Assembly (NCBI GenBank): GCA_016934315.1
Contig: JAFGSY010000035.1
Span: forward strand, 1-64,000
DNA length: 64,000 bases
Reading direction: 5' to 3'
DNA from: Candidatus Anaeroferrophillus wilburensis
GTDB lineage: Bacteria; Desulfobacterota; Anaeroferrophillalia; Anaeroferrophillales; Anaeroferrophillaceae
The notes under the pieces are model-generated. The model had not been told where the DNA came from and made no database searches. It saw only the letters and a program-made list of their open reading frames with translations. Position numbers and translations under genes: made by a program. Below, in pieces: positions 9,075 through 16,578 of the stretch; position 1 is the first letter of the stretch; the number at the start of each line of letters is the position of its first letter.

Positions 9075-9632
9075 GTGCTGGAAATCCGAATTCACGGCCG
9101 CGGCGGCCAGGGGGCGGTGATTGCCTCCCAGATTCTTTCCTACGCGTTTTTTATCGAGGGTAAATTTGCCCAGTCGTTTCCCACCTTCGGGGCTGAACGT
9201 CGGGGTGCGCCGGTGGCTGCCTATGTGCGGTTGGCCGATGCCTTTATTGACCTGCGCAGCCAGGTAGTCAACCCAGATTACGTCATGGTGATGGCCGCCC
9301 GTCTGGCTGAGTCGGTGCCGGTGACCGGTGGTATCAAGGCCGGCGGTCTGGTGTTTATCAATAGTGACCGGCCGGCTGCGTACTATTCCTTTTTTAAAGA
9401 GGACTGCCGGGTGGCAACCATGAATATCAATGAAATTGCTCTGCAGCATCGGCTTGGCAGTCCCACCATGCCTCTGATCAATGCCCCGATGCTGGGGGCT
9501 TTTGCCCGGCTTACCGGCTTGGTAGCGCTGGAGAGCCTGGTGGCGGCTCTGCCCCATTTCATTCCGGTTAAACATGAGGAAAATGAGCAGGCGATGCGGG
9601 CCGCTTTCGTGGCGGCCCCCTCGGTCGCCTAG
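9075..9632 (+). CDS. porC: Pyruvate:ferredoxin oxidoreductase, gamma subunit
   Basis: The 185-residue gamma subunit opens with LEIRIHGRGGQGAVIAS, the family signature, followed by FPTFGAERRGAPV. I set the start at GTG 9075 because AAGGAG lies six bases upstream; the longer frame to 8961 has no ribosome site and adds an unrelated N-terminus. It leads the cluster porC, gltD-porD fusion, porA, porB, which oxidises pyruvate and CoA to acetyl-CoA and CO2 with reduction of ferredoxin (or the reverse, which would fit the acs genes in this window). Pyruvate specificity is inferred from subunit composition. Confidence 0.9.
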   Translation: MLEIRIHGRGGQGAVIASQILSYAFFIEGKFAQSFPTFGAERRGAPVAAYVRLADAFIDLRSQVVNPDYVMVMAARLAESVPVTGGIKAGGLVFINSDRPAAYYSFFKEDCRVATMNINEIALQHRLGSPTMPLINAPMLGAFARLTGLVALESLVAALPHFIPVKHEENEQAMRAAFVAAPSVA

Positions 9633-9642
9633 CGGCAGGAAA

Positions 9643-9711
9643 GATGGCATTGTAACAACGGGCACCATACCTCGGAAACCGGATGGCACAGTAACTGCTC
9701 CAGATTCGAGG
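9643..9711 (+). repeat. Dispersed intergenic repeat, copy B
   Basis: The copy starts GATGGCATTGTAACAAC (compare 7500 and 57877) and contains GGAAACCGGATGGCACAGTA, continuing with a CTCCAG-type tail (9674-9711). That core matches 43150-43187 directly and 45015-45052 in reverse complement. It lies in the 184-base gap between porC and the fusion gene, inside an otherwise tight operon. Confidence 0.6.
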
Positions 9712-9816
9712 CAAGCAAAACCTGAGGAATGGGACACCGTTAGTATAACTCAGTGACGCAGTTGCAGCGTAACGAAAAAAAGAGATCTGTTGCGAAGCCA
9801 CCAAGAAAGGATTGTT

Positions 9817-11427
9817 ATGGAAACCCTTATTTTGAAGGGGGGCGGTGGTTCGGGGGAAAGCCGAACCTTTCCCGTTTCTACAACGACAACGGCGGCCAAC
9901 CTGACCGGCAGCTGGAAGTTTTTCCGCCCACTCCTGCAGCCCAAAACAGCGCCTTGTCAGGCCGCCTGTCCCCTGCATATTGATATTGCCGCCTACTTGC
10001 TTCACCTGAGCCGGGAGGATAAATCGGCAGCGCTTTCCCTGCTGCGTTCTTTCAACCCGCTGCCGGCGGTCTGCGGCCGGGTATGTCCCCATTTCTGTGA
10101 GCGGCAGTGCAACCGTGGCGAGTATGACGGGTCGGTGGCGGCCGGGTCGGTTGAACGTTATCTGGGAGACTACGGCCTTGATATCCCCTATGAAGCGCCG
10201 GCGGTCGTCAGACCGCAGCGGGTGGCGGTGGTGGGCAGCGGCCCGGCCGGTTTGGCGGCAGCCTATTTTCTTGCCCGGCAGGGTTTTCAGGTGACAGTCT
10301 TTGAAAAAGAGCCGCAGGCCGGCGGCTTGCTGCGTTACGGGATTCCTGCCTATCGTCTGCCCCGAGAGATCCTCCAGCGGGAAATTGCCAACCTGACCAG
10401 CTCCCTGCCCATTGAGATCTGCTGCAACCAGGAAATATCCCCGGCTGCCATCTCGGTCCTGCTGGACGAGTACGACTATCTTTTTTATGCCCCTGGGCTG
10501 GGTGCTTCGGTAATGCCGGCCGGGGTCGCCGGGCAGCCGGGCGTGGTTGCCGGCCTGGAATTGCTCCACCTGCTGGCTTCCGGCGGCGTTCCCGAAGGGG
10601 AACGGTTTGCAGTGGTGGGCGGCGGCAATGTGGCGGTGGATGCAGCCCGCTCCCTGCTGCGGCTGGGGAAACAGGTGGAAATAATCTATCGCCGGTCGGT
10701 TGCCGAGATGCCGGCGTACGACCATGAACTGCGTCAATTGGAGGAGGAGGGAATTCCTGTCCATGAGCGGCAGCTGGTTGGCGGTATTACGGCTGAAAAC
10801 GGTCGCCTGCGGCTAACGGTGCATGCTGCCGTCGCCGGGGAGGAAAAGTCGGTTGTCGCTGGCGTGGTTGTCGGTGAGCTGGTGGTTGATCGGCTGGTGA
10901 TTGCCGTTGGTCAGCAGGCAGTCGATCCCTTGCCGGAGCATGATAGGCTCCTCACAGGTGGCGATCTGGTCAGCGGCCCGGCGACGGTGGTGGAAGCACT
11001 GGCCTCCGGCAAAGCCGCCGCCATCACTATCCTTGGCCGCTGCGGGATTGTGCTGGAGGATCAGGATGGTGGGGAGGCTGGTTCGCCACCAGTGGTTTCC
11101 TTTACCGATCTCCACCTGGAGTACCAGGAGAAGCAGACGGCTCTCCAGCCGGTGGAAGTGCCGTCCGAACAGCGGCGGCTTTCCTTTCAGGAGGTCTGCC
11201 CGCCACCGGGGGTGGGCGAAATCGATGCCGAGATCCGACGTTGTTTTCATTGCGGGACCTGCACCAGCTGCGGGGTATGCTGGTTTTTCTGTCCCGATAT
11301 GGCCATTTCCCTGACCGATACGGTTGCTGGCCAGCCGGTTCTCATTGATGAAAACTACTGCAAAGGATGTGGATTGTGCGCCGCATCCTGTCCTCGGGCG
11401 GTGATCGACATGGAGGAGGATAATTGA
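9817..11427 (+). CDS. GltD-like NAD(P)/FAD oxidoreductase fused to the POR delta ferredoxin
   Basis: A 536-residue fusion. The N-terminal cluster domain has CQAACPLHIDI and CGRVCPHFCERQCNR. The FAD-binding GSGPAGLAAAYFLARQG and the second Rossmann VVGGGNVAVDAARSLLRLG follow, as in the small subunit of glutamate synthase and related transhydrogenase-type proteins. The last ~70 residues form a two-cluster ferredoxin (CTSCGVCWFFCP and CKGCGLCAASCP) like PorD, with two extra cysteines in CFHCGTC just before it. The fusion could pass electrons between POR and NAD(P)H. The ATG at 9817 has AAAGGA upstream. Its stop lies one base before the porA start, so the two are coupled. Confidence 0.88.
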   Translation: METLILKGGGGSGESRTFPVSTTTTAANLTGSWKFFRPLLQPKTAPCQAACPLHIDIAAYLLHLSREDKSAALSLLRSFNPLPAVCGRVCPHFCERQCNRGEYDGSVAAGSVERYLGDYGLDIPYEAPAVVRPQRVAVVGSGPAGLAAAYFLARQGFQVTVFEKEPQAGGLLRYGIPAYRLPREILQREIANLTSSLPIEICCNQEISPAAISVLLDEYDYLFYAPGLGASVMPAGVAGQPGVVAGLELLHLLASGGVPEGERFAVVGGGNVAVDAARSLLRLGKQVEIIYRRSVAEMPAYDHELRQLEEEGIPVHERQLVGGITAENGRLRLTVHAAVAGEEKSVVAGVVVGELVVDRLVIAVGQQAVDPLPEHDRLLTGGDLVSGPATVVEALASGKAAAITILGRCGIVLEDQDGGEAGSPPVVSFTDLHLEYQEKQTALQPVEVPSEQRRLSFQEVCPPPGVGEIDAEIRRCFHCGTCTSCGVCWFFCPDMAISLTDTVAGQPVLIDENYCKGCGLCAASCPRAVIDMEEDN

Positions 11428-11428
11428 G

Positions 11429-12601
11429 ATGCAGGCTGAACTGAAACATGGTGCCCGGGAATCGCGGGAGATGATGCTCGGCAGTGATGCCATTGCCCAT
11501 GGGGTCAGACTGTGCCGGCCGGCGGTCATCTCGGCCTACCCCATTACGCCGCAAACCCATATTATTGAAACCCTGTCTGAGATGGTCGACACAGGGGAAC
11601 TGCAGAGCCAGTTTATCAAGGTTGAGTCGGAGATGTCCGCCATTGCTGCCTGCCTGGGGGCGGTTTCCGCCGGCAGTCGCTCGTTTACAGCCACCAGTTC
11701 CCATGGGCTGGCGATGATGCATGAAATTCTTCACTGGTTTTCCGGCGCCCGGATGCCGCTGGTGATGGTCAATGCCAACCGGGCGCTGGGGGCTCCCTGG
11801 AACATCTGGTGCGACCAGAGTGACAGCATGTCGCAGCGGGATGTGGGCTGGCTGCAGCTCTATTGTGAAACGGCCCAGGAGGCTCTTGACAGCATTATCC
11901 TTGCCTATTGGCTGAGCGAGCAGATCATGTTGCCGGTCATGGTGATGATTGATGGTTTTATCCTCTCCCATACCATGGAGCAACTGCTGCTCCCCTCCCA
12001 AAGAGAAGTGGATGCCTTTTTGCCGCCCTACCGGCCGGCGATCTTTCTCGATCCGGAGAATCCCAAAACCTTTTGCGCGGCGGCTGCTGCCGATAACTTC
12101 TATCAGTTGAAAAAAGCGATTGCCGCCACCATGGAGACTGCTGAAACACTGCTGGCTGAAGGGTATGCCCTTTTTGCCGGCCGGTTCGGCCGATCCTATG
12201 GCCATGTGGAACCCTACTGCTGCGATGATGCCGAGGTGGTTTTCTGCTGCGCCGGGGCTCTATCCGGTACCGTCCGAGTGGCTGTTGATCAACTGCGCCA
12301 GGAGGGGCACCGTATCGGTCTTGTCAAGCTCCGCCTGTTCCGTCCCTTCCCCGGGGCTGCCTTGATCCGGCTGCTGGCCGGCACCAAGCGGCTGGTGGTG
12401 CTCAACCGGTCGGTTTCTTTCGGTGCTGCCGGAACCATCGCCCAGGAGTTGCGGGCTGCTTTCTACCGGGAGGACTGCCGGCCGCAGATCCATGATGTGA
12501 TTATCAGTCTCGGGGGTAAGGAGGTCTTTCCCGCGACCATCCGGGAAATTGCCCTGCGGGCCGCTGAACTGTCGCCGACCGAAAGTATCTGGATTGGTTG
12601 A
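11429..12601 (+). CDS. porA: Pyruvate:ferredoxin oxidoreductase, alpha subunit
   Basis: The 390-residue alpha subunit contains AYPITPQTHIIETL near the N-terminus (pyrimidine-side TPP/CoA domain I), FTATSSHGLAMMHE, and a C-terminal transketolase-like domain. It begins one base after the stop of the fusion gene with GGAGG inside that gene, so translation is probably coupled. Length and motifs are normal for PorA of four-subunit enzymes. A 247-base structured spacer then separates it from porB, which is unusual for such clusters. Confidence 0.93.
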   Translation: MQAELKHGARESREMMLGSDAIAHGVRLCRPAVISAYPITPQTHIIETLSEMVDTGELQSQFIKVESEMSAIAACLGAVSAGSRSFTATSSHGLAMMHEILHWFSGARMPLVMVNANRALGAPWNIWCDQSDSMSQRDVGWLQLYCETAQEALDSIILAYWLSEQIMLPVMVMIDGFILSHTMEQLLLPSQREVDAFLPPYRPAIFLDPENPKTFCAAAAADNFYQLKKAIAATMETAETLLAEGYALFAGRFGRSYGHVEPYCCDDAEVVFCCAGALSGTVRVAVDQLRQEGHRIGLVKLRLFRPFPGAALIRLLAGTKRLVVLNRSVSFGAAGTIAQELRAAFYREDCRPQIHDVIISLGGKEVFPATIREIALRAAELSPTESIWIG

Positions 12602-12848
12602 CGCTTGTCATGAACATTTTGCTGCATTGGGCGAGGGAACTTCCTGAAGCCGTCAGAGTCTGGTTGCAAGCGGTTTTGGCCGCCGAACGAATCACCCGGA
12701 TGGTGATTCGCGGCGGACGCCTCGGAGCCGGCCAGAAATGGCCGGCGAGAATGAGCTTGGGCCAGACCCTGTCAACTTCAGGTAGTTGCTAACAACCCCC
12801 ACCCGGTGGCTGTAGATCGCGAGTTTTTGCTTACAGAGAGGTTTTCCC
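12602..12848 (+). other. Structured spacer between porA and porB
   Basis: This gap holds two strong inverted repeats. The first, 12680-12716, is a 15-bp stem (CCGCCG plus CGAATCACC against GGTGATTCG plus CGGCGG) with a 2-base AA bulge and 5-base loop. The second, 12727-12746, is GCCGGCC with a 6-base loop and GGCCGGC. Neither has a T-tract, so they are not typical terminators. No reading frame here has a ribosome site or looks coding. Confidence 0.65.
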
Positions 12849-13712
12849 ATGTTATGGAATGTCACGACAACTGAATATCTCACCAGCGGTCACATGGCCT
12901 GCCCGGGCTGTGGTGCTTCCTTGAGTCTGCGCCATGCCCTGAAAGTCCTGGGAGGCCAGACCATCGTTGTCCTGCCGGCCTGCTGCATGTCGATTATTGC
13001 CGGCGCCTTCCCCAGCAGCGCTTTTTCGGTACCGTTGCTTCACGTACCCTTTGCCACCGCTGCCGCCTGTGCATCCGGCGTCCGGCGTTCCCTGCTGGCG
13101 CAGGGGAAAAAAGGAGTGAGCGTCATGGTTTGGGCCGGCGATGGCGGGACGTTTGATATCGGCCTGCAGGCGTTGTCGGGAGCCGCTGAGCGTCATGAAG
13201 ATTTCATCTATGTCTGCTATGACAATGAAGCCTATATGAATACCGGCATCCAACGTTCTTCGGCAACCCCCCAGGGTGCCTGGACGACAACGACGCCAGC
13301 CGGGAAAGAACTTCAATATGAAAAAAAAGATGTGATTGCCATTGTCAAAGCCCATGCACCGGCCTATCTGGCCACGGCAAACATCGCCTATCCAGATGAC
13401 TTTATGGCCAAATTTGAGCGGGCTCGGGATTTGAGCGGCTTCCGTTTTCTCCATCTGCTGTCAGCCTGCCCCCCGGGATGGAAAATCGATTCCTCGGAGG
13501 CCTTGCATATTTCCCGGCTGGCAGTGGAGACCGGCATCTTCCCTCTGCTTGAGCAGGATGAGGAAAAAAATCTGCGGCTAACGTATGTGCCGCAGTCCTG
13601 GCTGCCGGTGGCCGCCTATTTTCAGGCCCAAGGGCGCTTCAAAGGGCTTGCCGAGGAGGACATTGATTTTTTGCAACAGGAGACTGAGCGCAAGATAGCC
13701 GCCTATGGTTGA
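12849..13712 (+). CDS. porB: Pyruvate:ferredoxin oxidoreductase, beta subunit
   Basis: The 287-residue beta subunit binds TPP. GHMACPGCGASLSLRHA holds the N-terminal cluster cysteines and GDGGTFDIG (about residues 97-105) with downstream YDNEAYMNTG makes the TPP-Mg motif. CGAS plus later cysteines would complete the [4Fe-4S] site. A GAGAGG site precedes the ATG. It is the last gene of the por cluster and is separated from porA by the structured spacer, so it may be expressed at a different level. A minus-strand gene converges on it. Confidence 0.93.
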   Translation: MLWNVTTTEYLTSGHMACPGCGASLSLRHALKVLGGQTIVVLPACCMSIIAGAFPSSAFSVPLLHVPFATAAACASGVRRSLLAQGKKGVSVMVWAGDGGTFDIGLQALSGAAERHEDFIYVCYDNEAYMNTGIQRSSATPQGAWTTTTPAGKELQYEKKDVIAIVKAHAPAYLATANIAYPDDFMAKFERARDLSGFRFLHLLSACPPGWKIDSSEALHISRLAVETGIFPLLEQDEEKNLRLTYVPQSWLPVAAYFQAQGRFKGLAEEDIDFLQQETERKIAAYG

Positions 13713-13746
13713 GGGTGTTGTCTTGTCTCTGGGGGGGTAAAAGGGT

Positions 13747-13789
13747 GCGGCGGGACAACCTCCGAACCATTCGGACATTGCCCCGCCGC
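13747..13789. other. Two-tier hairpin between convergent genes
   Basis: GCGGCGGG (13747) pairs with CCCGCCGC (13782-13789). Within it TCCGAA pairs with TTCGGA across three bases. There is no T-run on either side, so it is a structured 3' element or atypical terminator between porB and the minus-strand gene ending at 13826. Confidence 0.5.
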
Positions 13790-13825
13790 TGGAGAAAGGA
13801 GGGGGGGGGTTAGAAAACAGCGTTG

Positions 13826-14254
13826 TCACTGTTTTTTCAAAGGATTTGACAGGGAAAGAAGAAAAATTATCCGAGCTGCTTTTTGCTTCTGTTTTTCATT
13901 CATGCCGTTTGCCAGCGGCTGTCGCTCGTCTGGCAGCATGGACCTTTTAGCTGCCCTCTTCTCTTCGTTTTTTTCCACCGTCCCGCCGACAGGCTGTGCG
14001 GCCGCGCTTTTCTGCCCGATAAAATTATGGGCCGGCCGGTCATACTGTTTGCCGGCAGCTGTGCTTGTTGTGACGAGCTTTTCCTCGGCGACGGGGATGG
14101 TGCCCCAGCAGTCAACCAGCAGCAGGCCGCAGACCATGCCAACCAACAGGACAATGGTGAGGGTGCTTTTCTGACTGATGCTCAGGAAGGAGCTGCCACG
14201 GACATCCCGGCGAATTTCTTCGTAGGATTTGATGGTGATAGCTGTCTGGTACAT
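13826..14254 (-). CDS. Hypothetical single-pass membrane protein
   Basis: A 142-residue protein not recognised. It has a short N-terminal cytoplasmic stretch, one clear membrane segment (about residues 33-50, STLTIVLLVGMVCGLLLV) and a polar, lysine- and glutamine-rich remainder that should lie outside. The start at 14254 is supported by GGAGGAGTCA immediately before the ATG. It sits alone between convergent porB and the sigma54 activator gene on the same strand. It may be an envelope accessory protein, but nothing in the sequence says what it does. Confidence 0.6.
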   Translation of the reverse strand: MYQTAITIKSYEEIRRDVRGSSFLSISQKSTLTIVLLVGMVCGLLLVDCWGTIPVAEEKLVTTSTAAGKQYDRPAHNFIGQKSAAAQPVGGTVEKNEEKRAAKRSMLPDERQPLANGMNEKQKQKAARIIFLLSLSNPLKKQ

Positions 14255-14411
14255 TGACTCCTCCATGGCTGATTAAAAGCCTGCCTCTACCAGATTTTTT
14301 TGCAACAATGATACCACGGGAAACAGTTGGAAAAATCACTTTAATACCAATAGGTTGTGGAATTATACATGATTCTTCTGCAGTGGAGGGTCCGGGATGG
14401 AGGGGGTAGAA

Positions 14412-14495
14412 ATGAAAAATTGGTTACGGATTTGTGATTTTCTGATTGCTGCCATGGGTGGCGGTGGTAGTGTAGCTAAAACAAGAATAATGTAG
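14412..14495 (+). CDS. Possible 27-residue small protein
   Basis: A short frame starts at an ATG preceded by a near-ideal ribosome site (GGAGGGGGTAGAA) and reads MKNWLRICDFLIAAMGGGG then VAKTRIM, with a mildly hydrophobic start. It lies in the 303-base gap between the membrane protein and the sigma54 activator. The strong ribosome site is the only support; there is no family match I know. Confidence 0.25.
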   Translation: MKNWLRICDFLIAAMGGGGSVAKTRIM

Positions 14496-14557
14496 CTATA
14501 TCATTACATTGCCGCCATGTTTTATCATAGCGGATTCTGATCGGAGTCAGCAGTTTT

Positions 14558-15946
14558 TTATGGCCCCGATTTTTCCCGGAAGAGAGCGACGTCAATCTGG
14601 TGCTTTTTGATCAGATTATAGAAGTCAACCCGATGGCGGCCAGCCAGTTGGGCGGCCTGGCTGACATTGCCTTTGGTGATATTCAGCACGTTGATGATAT
14701 AGTCCCGTTCAAACTGTTTTTTGGCGTCATTCATGGTGGTGGCTGGCAGGTTTGGCCTGCTTTGCGAGGCCGGAAACATCTCTTCAGGGGTAATAACATC
14801 GCCGCTGGCAACCGCCAGGGCATACTGAACCTTGTTTTCCAGTTCCCTGACATTGCCCGGCCATTGATAGACCATCATTTGCTGCAGGGTTTTCTGGTGG
14901 AAGCCCACCACCTCTTTTTTCAACTCCTGCCGGTACTGGTCAAGGAAATGCTGGGCCAGGAGTGGAATGTCCTCCTGGCGTTCCCGCAACGGCGGCAGGG
15001 ACAAGGGGATGACATAGATGCGATAATAGAGATCTTCACGGAATTTTCCGGCAGCCACGAGCTGCTCAAGATCCTGGTTGGTTGCCGCAATAATCCGGAT
15101 ATCAACCGGCACCTCCTCCTTGGAGCCCAGCGGGAAGACGGATCGTTCCTGCAGCACCCTGAGGAGTTTGACCTGGAATGACGGTGATGTTTCGGTTATT
15201 TCATCCAGAAAAATGGTGCCGCCGTTTGCCCGTTCAAAAATGCCGGCGTGATTTTTTGCCGCCCCGGTGAAGGCCCCTTTGGTGTAGCCAAAGAGCTCAC
15301 TTTCCAGCAGGGTTTCGGGGATTGCCCCGCAGTTGAGCGGTACGAAAGGTTGCTCAGCTCGTGGACTGAGGTAATGGATCTCTCTGGCCACCAGCTCCTT
15401 GCCGGTGCCGCTTTCCCCGAGAATGGTGACCGTGGAATTGGTATTGCTGATTGCCTGGATGGTTTTAATGACCTTTTGCATGGCCGGGCTGGTGGAAATA
15501 ATGGGCGACTGCTTTTTCCGTTCCCGCTCGAGCATCTGCTGCAGCCTGGTGATCTCGGCCCGCAGATGCGACTTCTCAATGGCATTCTTGACCTGAATAG
15601 CGAGTTCTTCCGTTTGAAACGGCTTGGTGATGTAACCGTAGGCCCCTTCACGCATGGCGGTTACGGCGTTGTCAATGGTGCCGTGGGCGGTGAGAATAAG
15701 GACCGGCATATCACTATTGATGGCCAGAACCTCCTTCATCAACGCCAGCCCGTCCATGCCTTCCATCTTCAAATCAGTGATAACCAGGTCGAATGGTTCC
15801 CCCCTAAAAAGTTTCAAGGCTTCGTGGGGTGTGCCGCAATCAGCAACCCGGTAGCCAATCGATTCAAGGCGGATTTTGAGAACTTCAAGGATGGTGGGGT
15901 CGTCATCAACCAGCAGAATTCTGCCGTCCCCAGGTGCGCCAGTCAT
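14558..15946 (-). CDS. Sigma54-dependent response regulator (GlrR/QseF-like)
   Basis: A 462-residue NtrC-class regulator. The receiver domain has VDDD at the acidic pocket and the phospho-acceptor Asp58 (VITDLKM). The AAA+ domain has GESGTGKE (about residue 175) and the sigma54 contact loop GAFTGA. A Fis-type HTH closes the protein (about 420-455). The gene follows a lipoprotein and a sensor kinase, six bases after the former, in the order seen in qseE(glrK)-qseG-qseF(glrR) of enterobacteria. It should activate promoters that need RpoN; I found no -24/-12 site nearby. Confidence 0.9.
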   Translation of the reverse strand: MTGAPGDGRILLVDDDPTILEVLKIRLESIGYRVADCGTPHEALKLFRGEPFDLVITDLKMEGMDGLALMKEVLAINSDMPVLILTAHGTIDNAVTAMREGAYGYITKPFQTEELAIQVKNAIEKSHLRAEITRLQQMLERERKKQSPIISTSPAMQKVIKTIQAISNTNSTVTILGESGTGKELVAREIHYLSPRAEQPFVPLNCGAIPETLLESELFGYTKGAFTGAAKNHAGIFERANGGTIFLDEITETSPSFQVKLLRVLQERSVFPLGSKEEVPVDIRIIAATNQDLEQLVAAGKFREDLYYRIYVIPLSLPPLRERQEDIPLLAQHFLDQYRQELKKEVVGFHQKTLQQMMVYQWPGNVRELENKVQYALAVASGDVITPEEMFPASQSRPNLPATTMNDAKKQFERDYIINVLNITKGNVSQAAQLAGRHRVDFYNLIKKHQIDVALFREKSGP

Positions 15947-15951
15947 AATCG

Positions 15952-16536
15952 TTATTCCGTATCTATCTTCATGATTTCTTTGATTTTATCTTGCAGTTGC
16001 CGGGTTTTCTGCCGGAGCAGCAGGTTTTCATCTTCGAGTACCCGGTTAACATTCTGCTGGGAAAGAAGTTCCTTTTCCAGCTGATCAATGGTCTGCTCAA
16101 GTTCCTTGATCTGGTAATATTCCTGGATGATATCGGTGAGCAGATCGGCAAGCAGGCTGCTGTATATGGGGTAAAGCTGCCGGTCTTCGGGCAGATTCTC
16201 TACCTGCTTCAAATGGCGCAGCGACCGCTGGTAATTGCGATTCTCGTATTCTTTTAATGCAAAAATCAAACCGGTGAGAAAATGGTATTCATTTTTTTGC
16301 GGACCAGTGAGCTCTGATTGGTGCAGGGAGCTGACTGCCAGCTTTGCTTCCTGCAGCATACCTTCCCTAATCAGCTGCTTGGTTTTTTCCAGGGTCGTCT
16401 GAATCTCCCCCTTGCTGCCATGCTCCATGATGGTTTTCTGGAGCATTGGCCGATAGGAGGTGAGTGGCGCACAGGCAGAGAAAGCAAGAGGACACAGGAG
16501 CAGCAGCAAGATAAATCGTTGATGGCAAGGTATCAT
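15952..16536 (-). CDS. Coiled-coil lipoprotein between kinase and regulator (QseG-like position)
   Basis: A 194-residue lipoprotein. The signal peptide ends PLAFSAC, giving a lipidated Cys22. A helical middle (about residues 35-130) resembles TPR-like helices, and residues about 140-190 form a heptad coiled coil (QTIDQLEKELLSQQ ... LLLRQKTRQLQDKIKEI). It lies 42 bases after the sensor gene and 5 before the response regulator. In enterobacteria the lipoprotein QseG occupies this exact position and modulates the kinase QseE. Homology to QseG is inferred from position and architecture, not from a sequence match. Confidence 0.72.
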   Translation of the reverse strand: MIPCHQRFILLLLLCPLAFSACAPLTSYRPMLQKTIMEHGSKGEIQTTLEKTKQLIREGMLQEAKLAVSSLHQSELTGPQKNEYHFLTGLIFALKEYENRNYQRSLRHLKQVENLPEDRQLYPIYSSLLADLLTDIIQEYYQIKELEQTIDQLEKELLSQQNVNRVLEDENLLLRQKTRQLQDKIKEIMKIDTE

Positions 16537-16578
16537 GGCGTAGCCTCCCGGTAGGTGAACGTCCGGCGTTGACGCTGG

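Noticed and set aside
9568-10764. 398-codon open frame antisense to the GltD-PorD fusion
   Set aside because: Overlaps a well-supported gene and reads as repetitive Arg/Gln/His.
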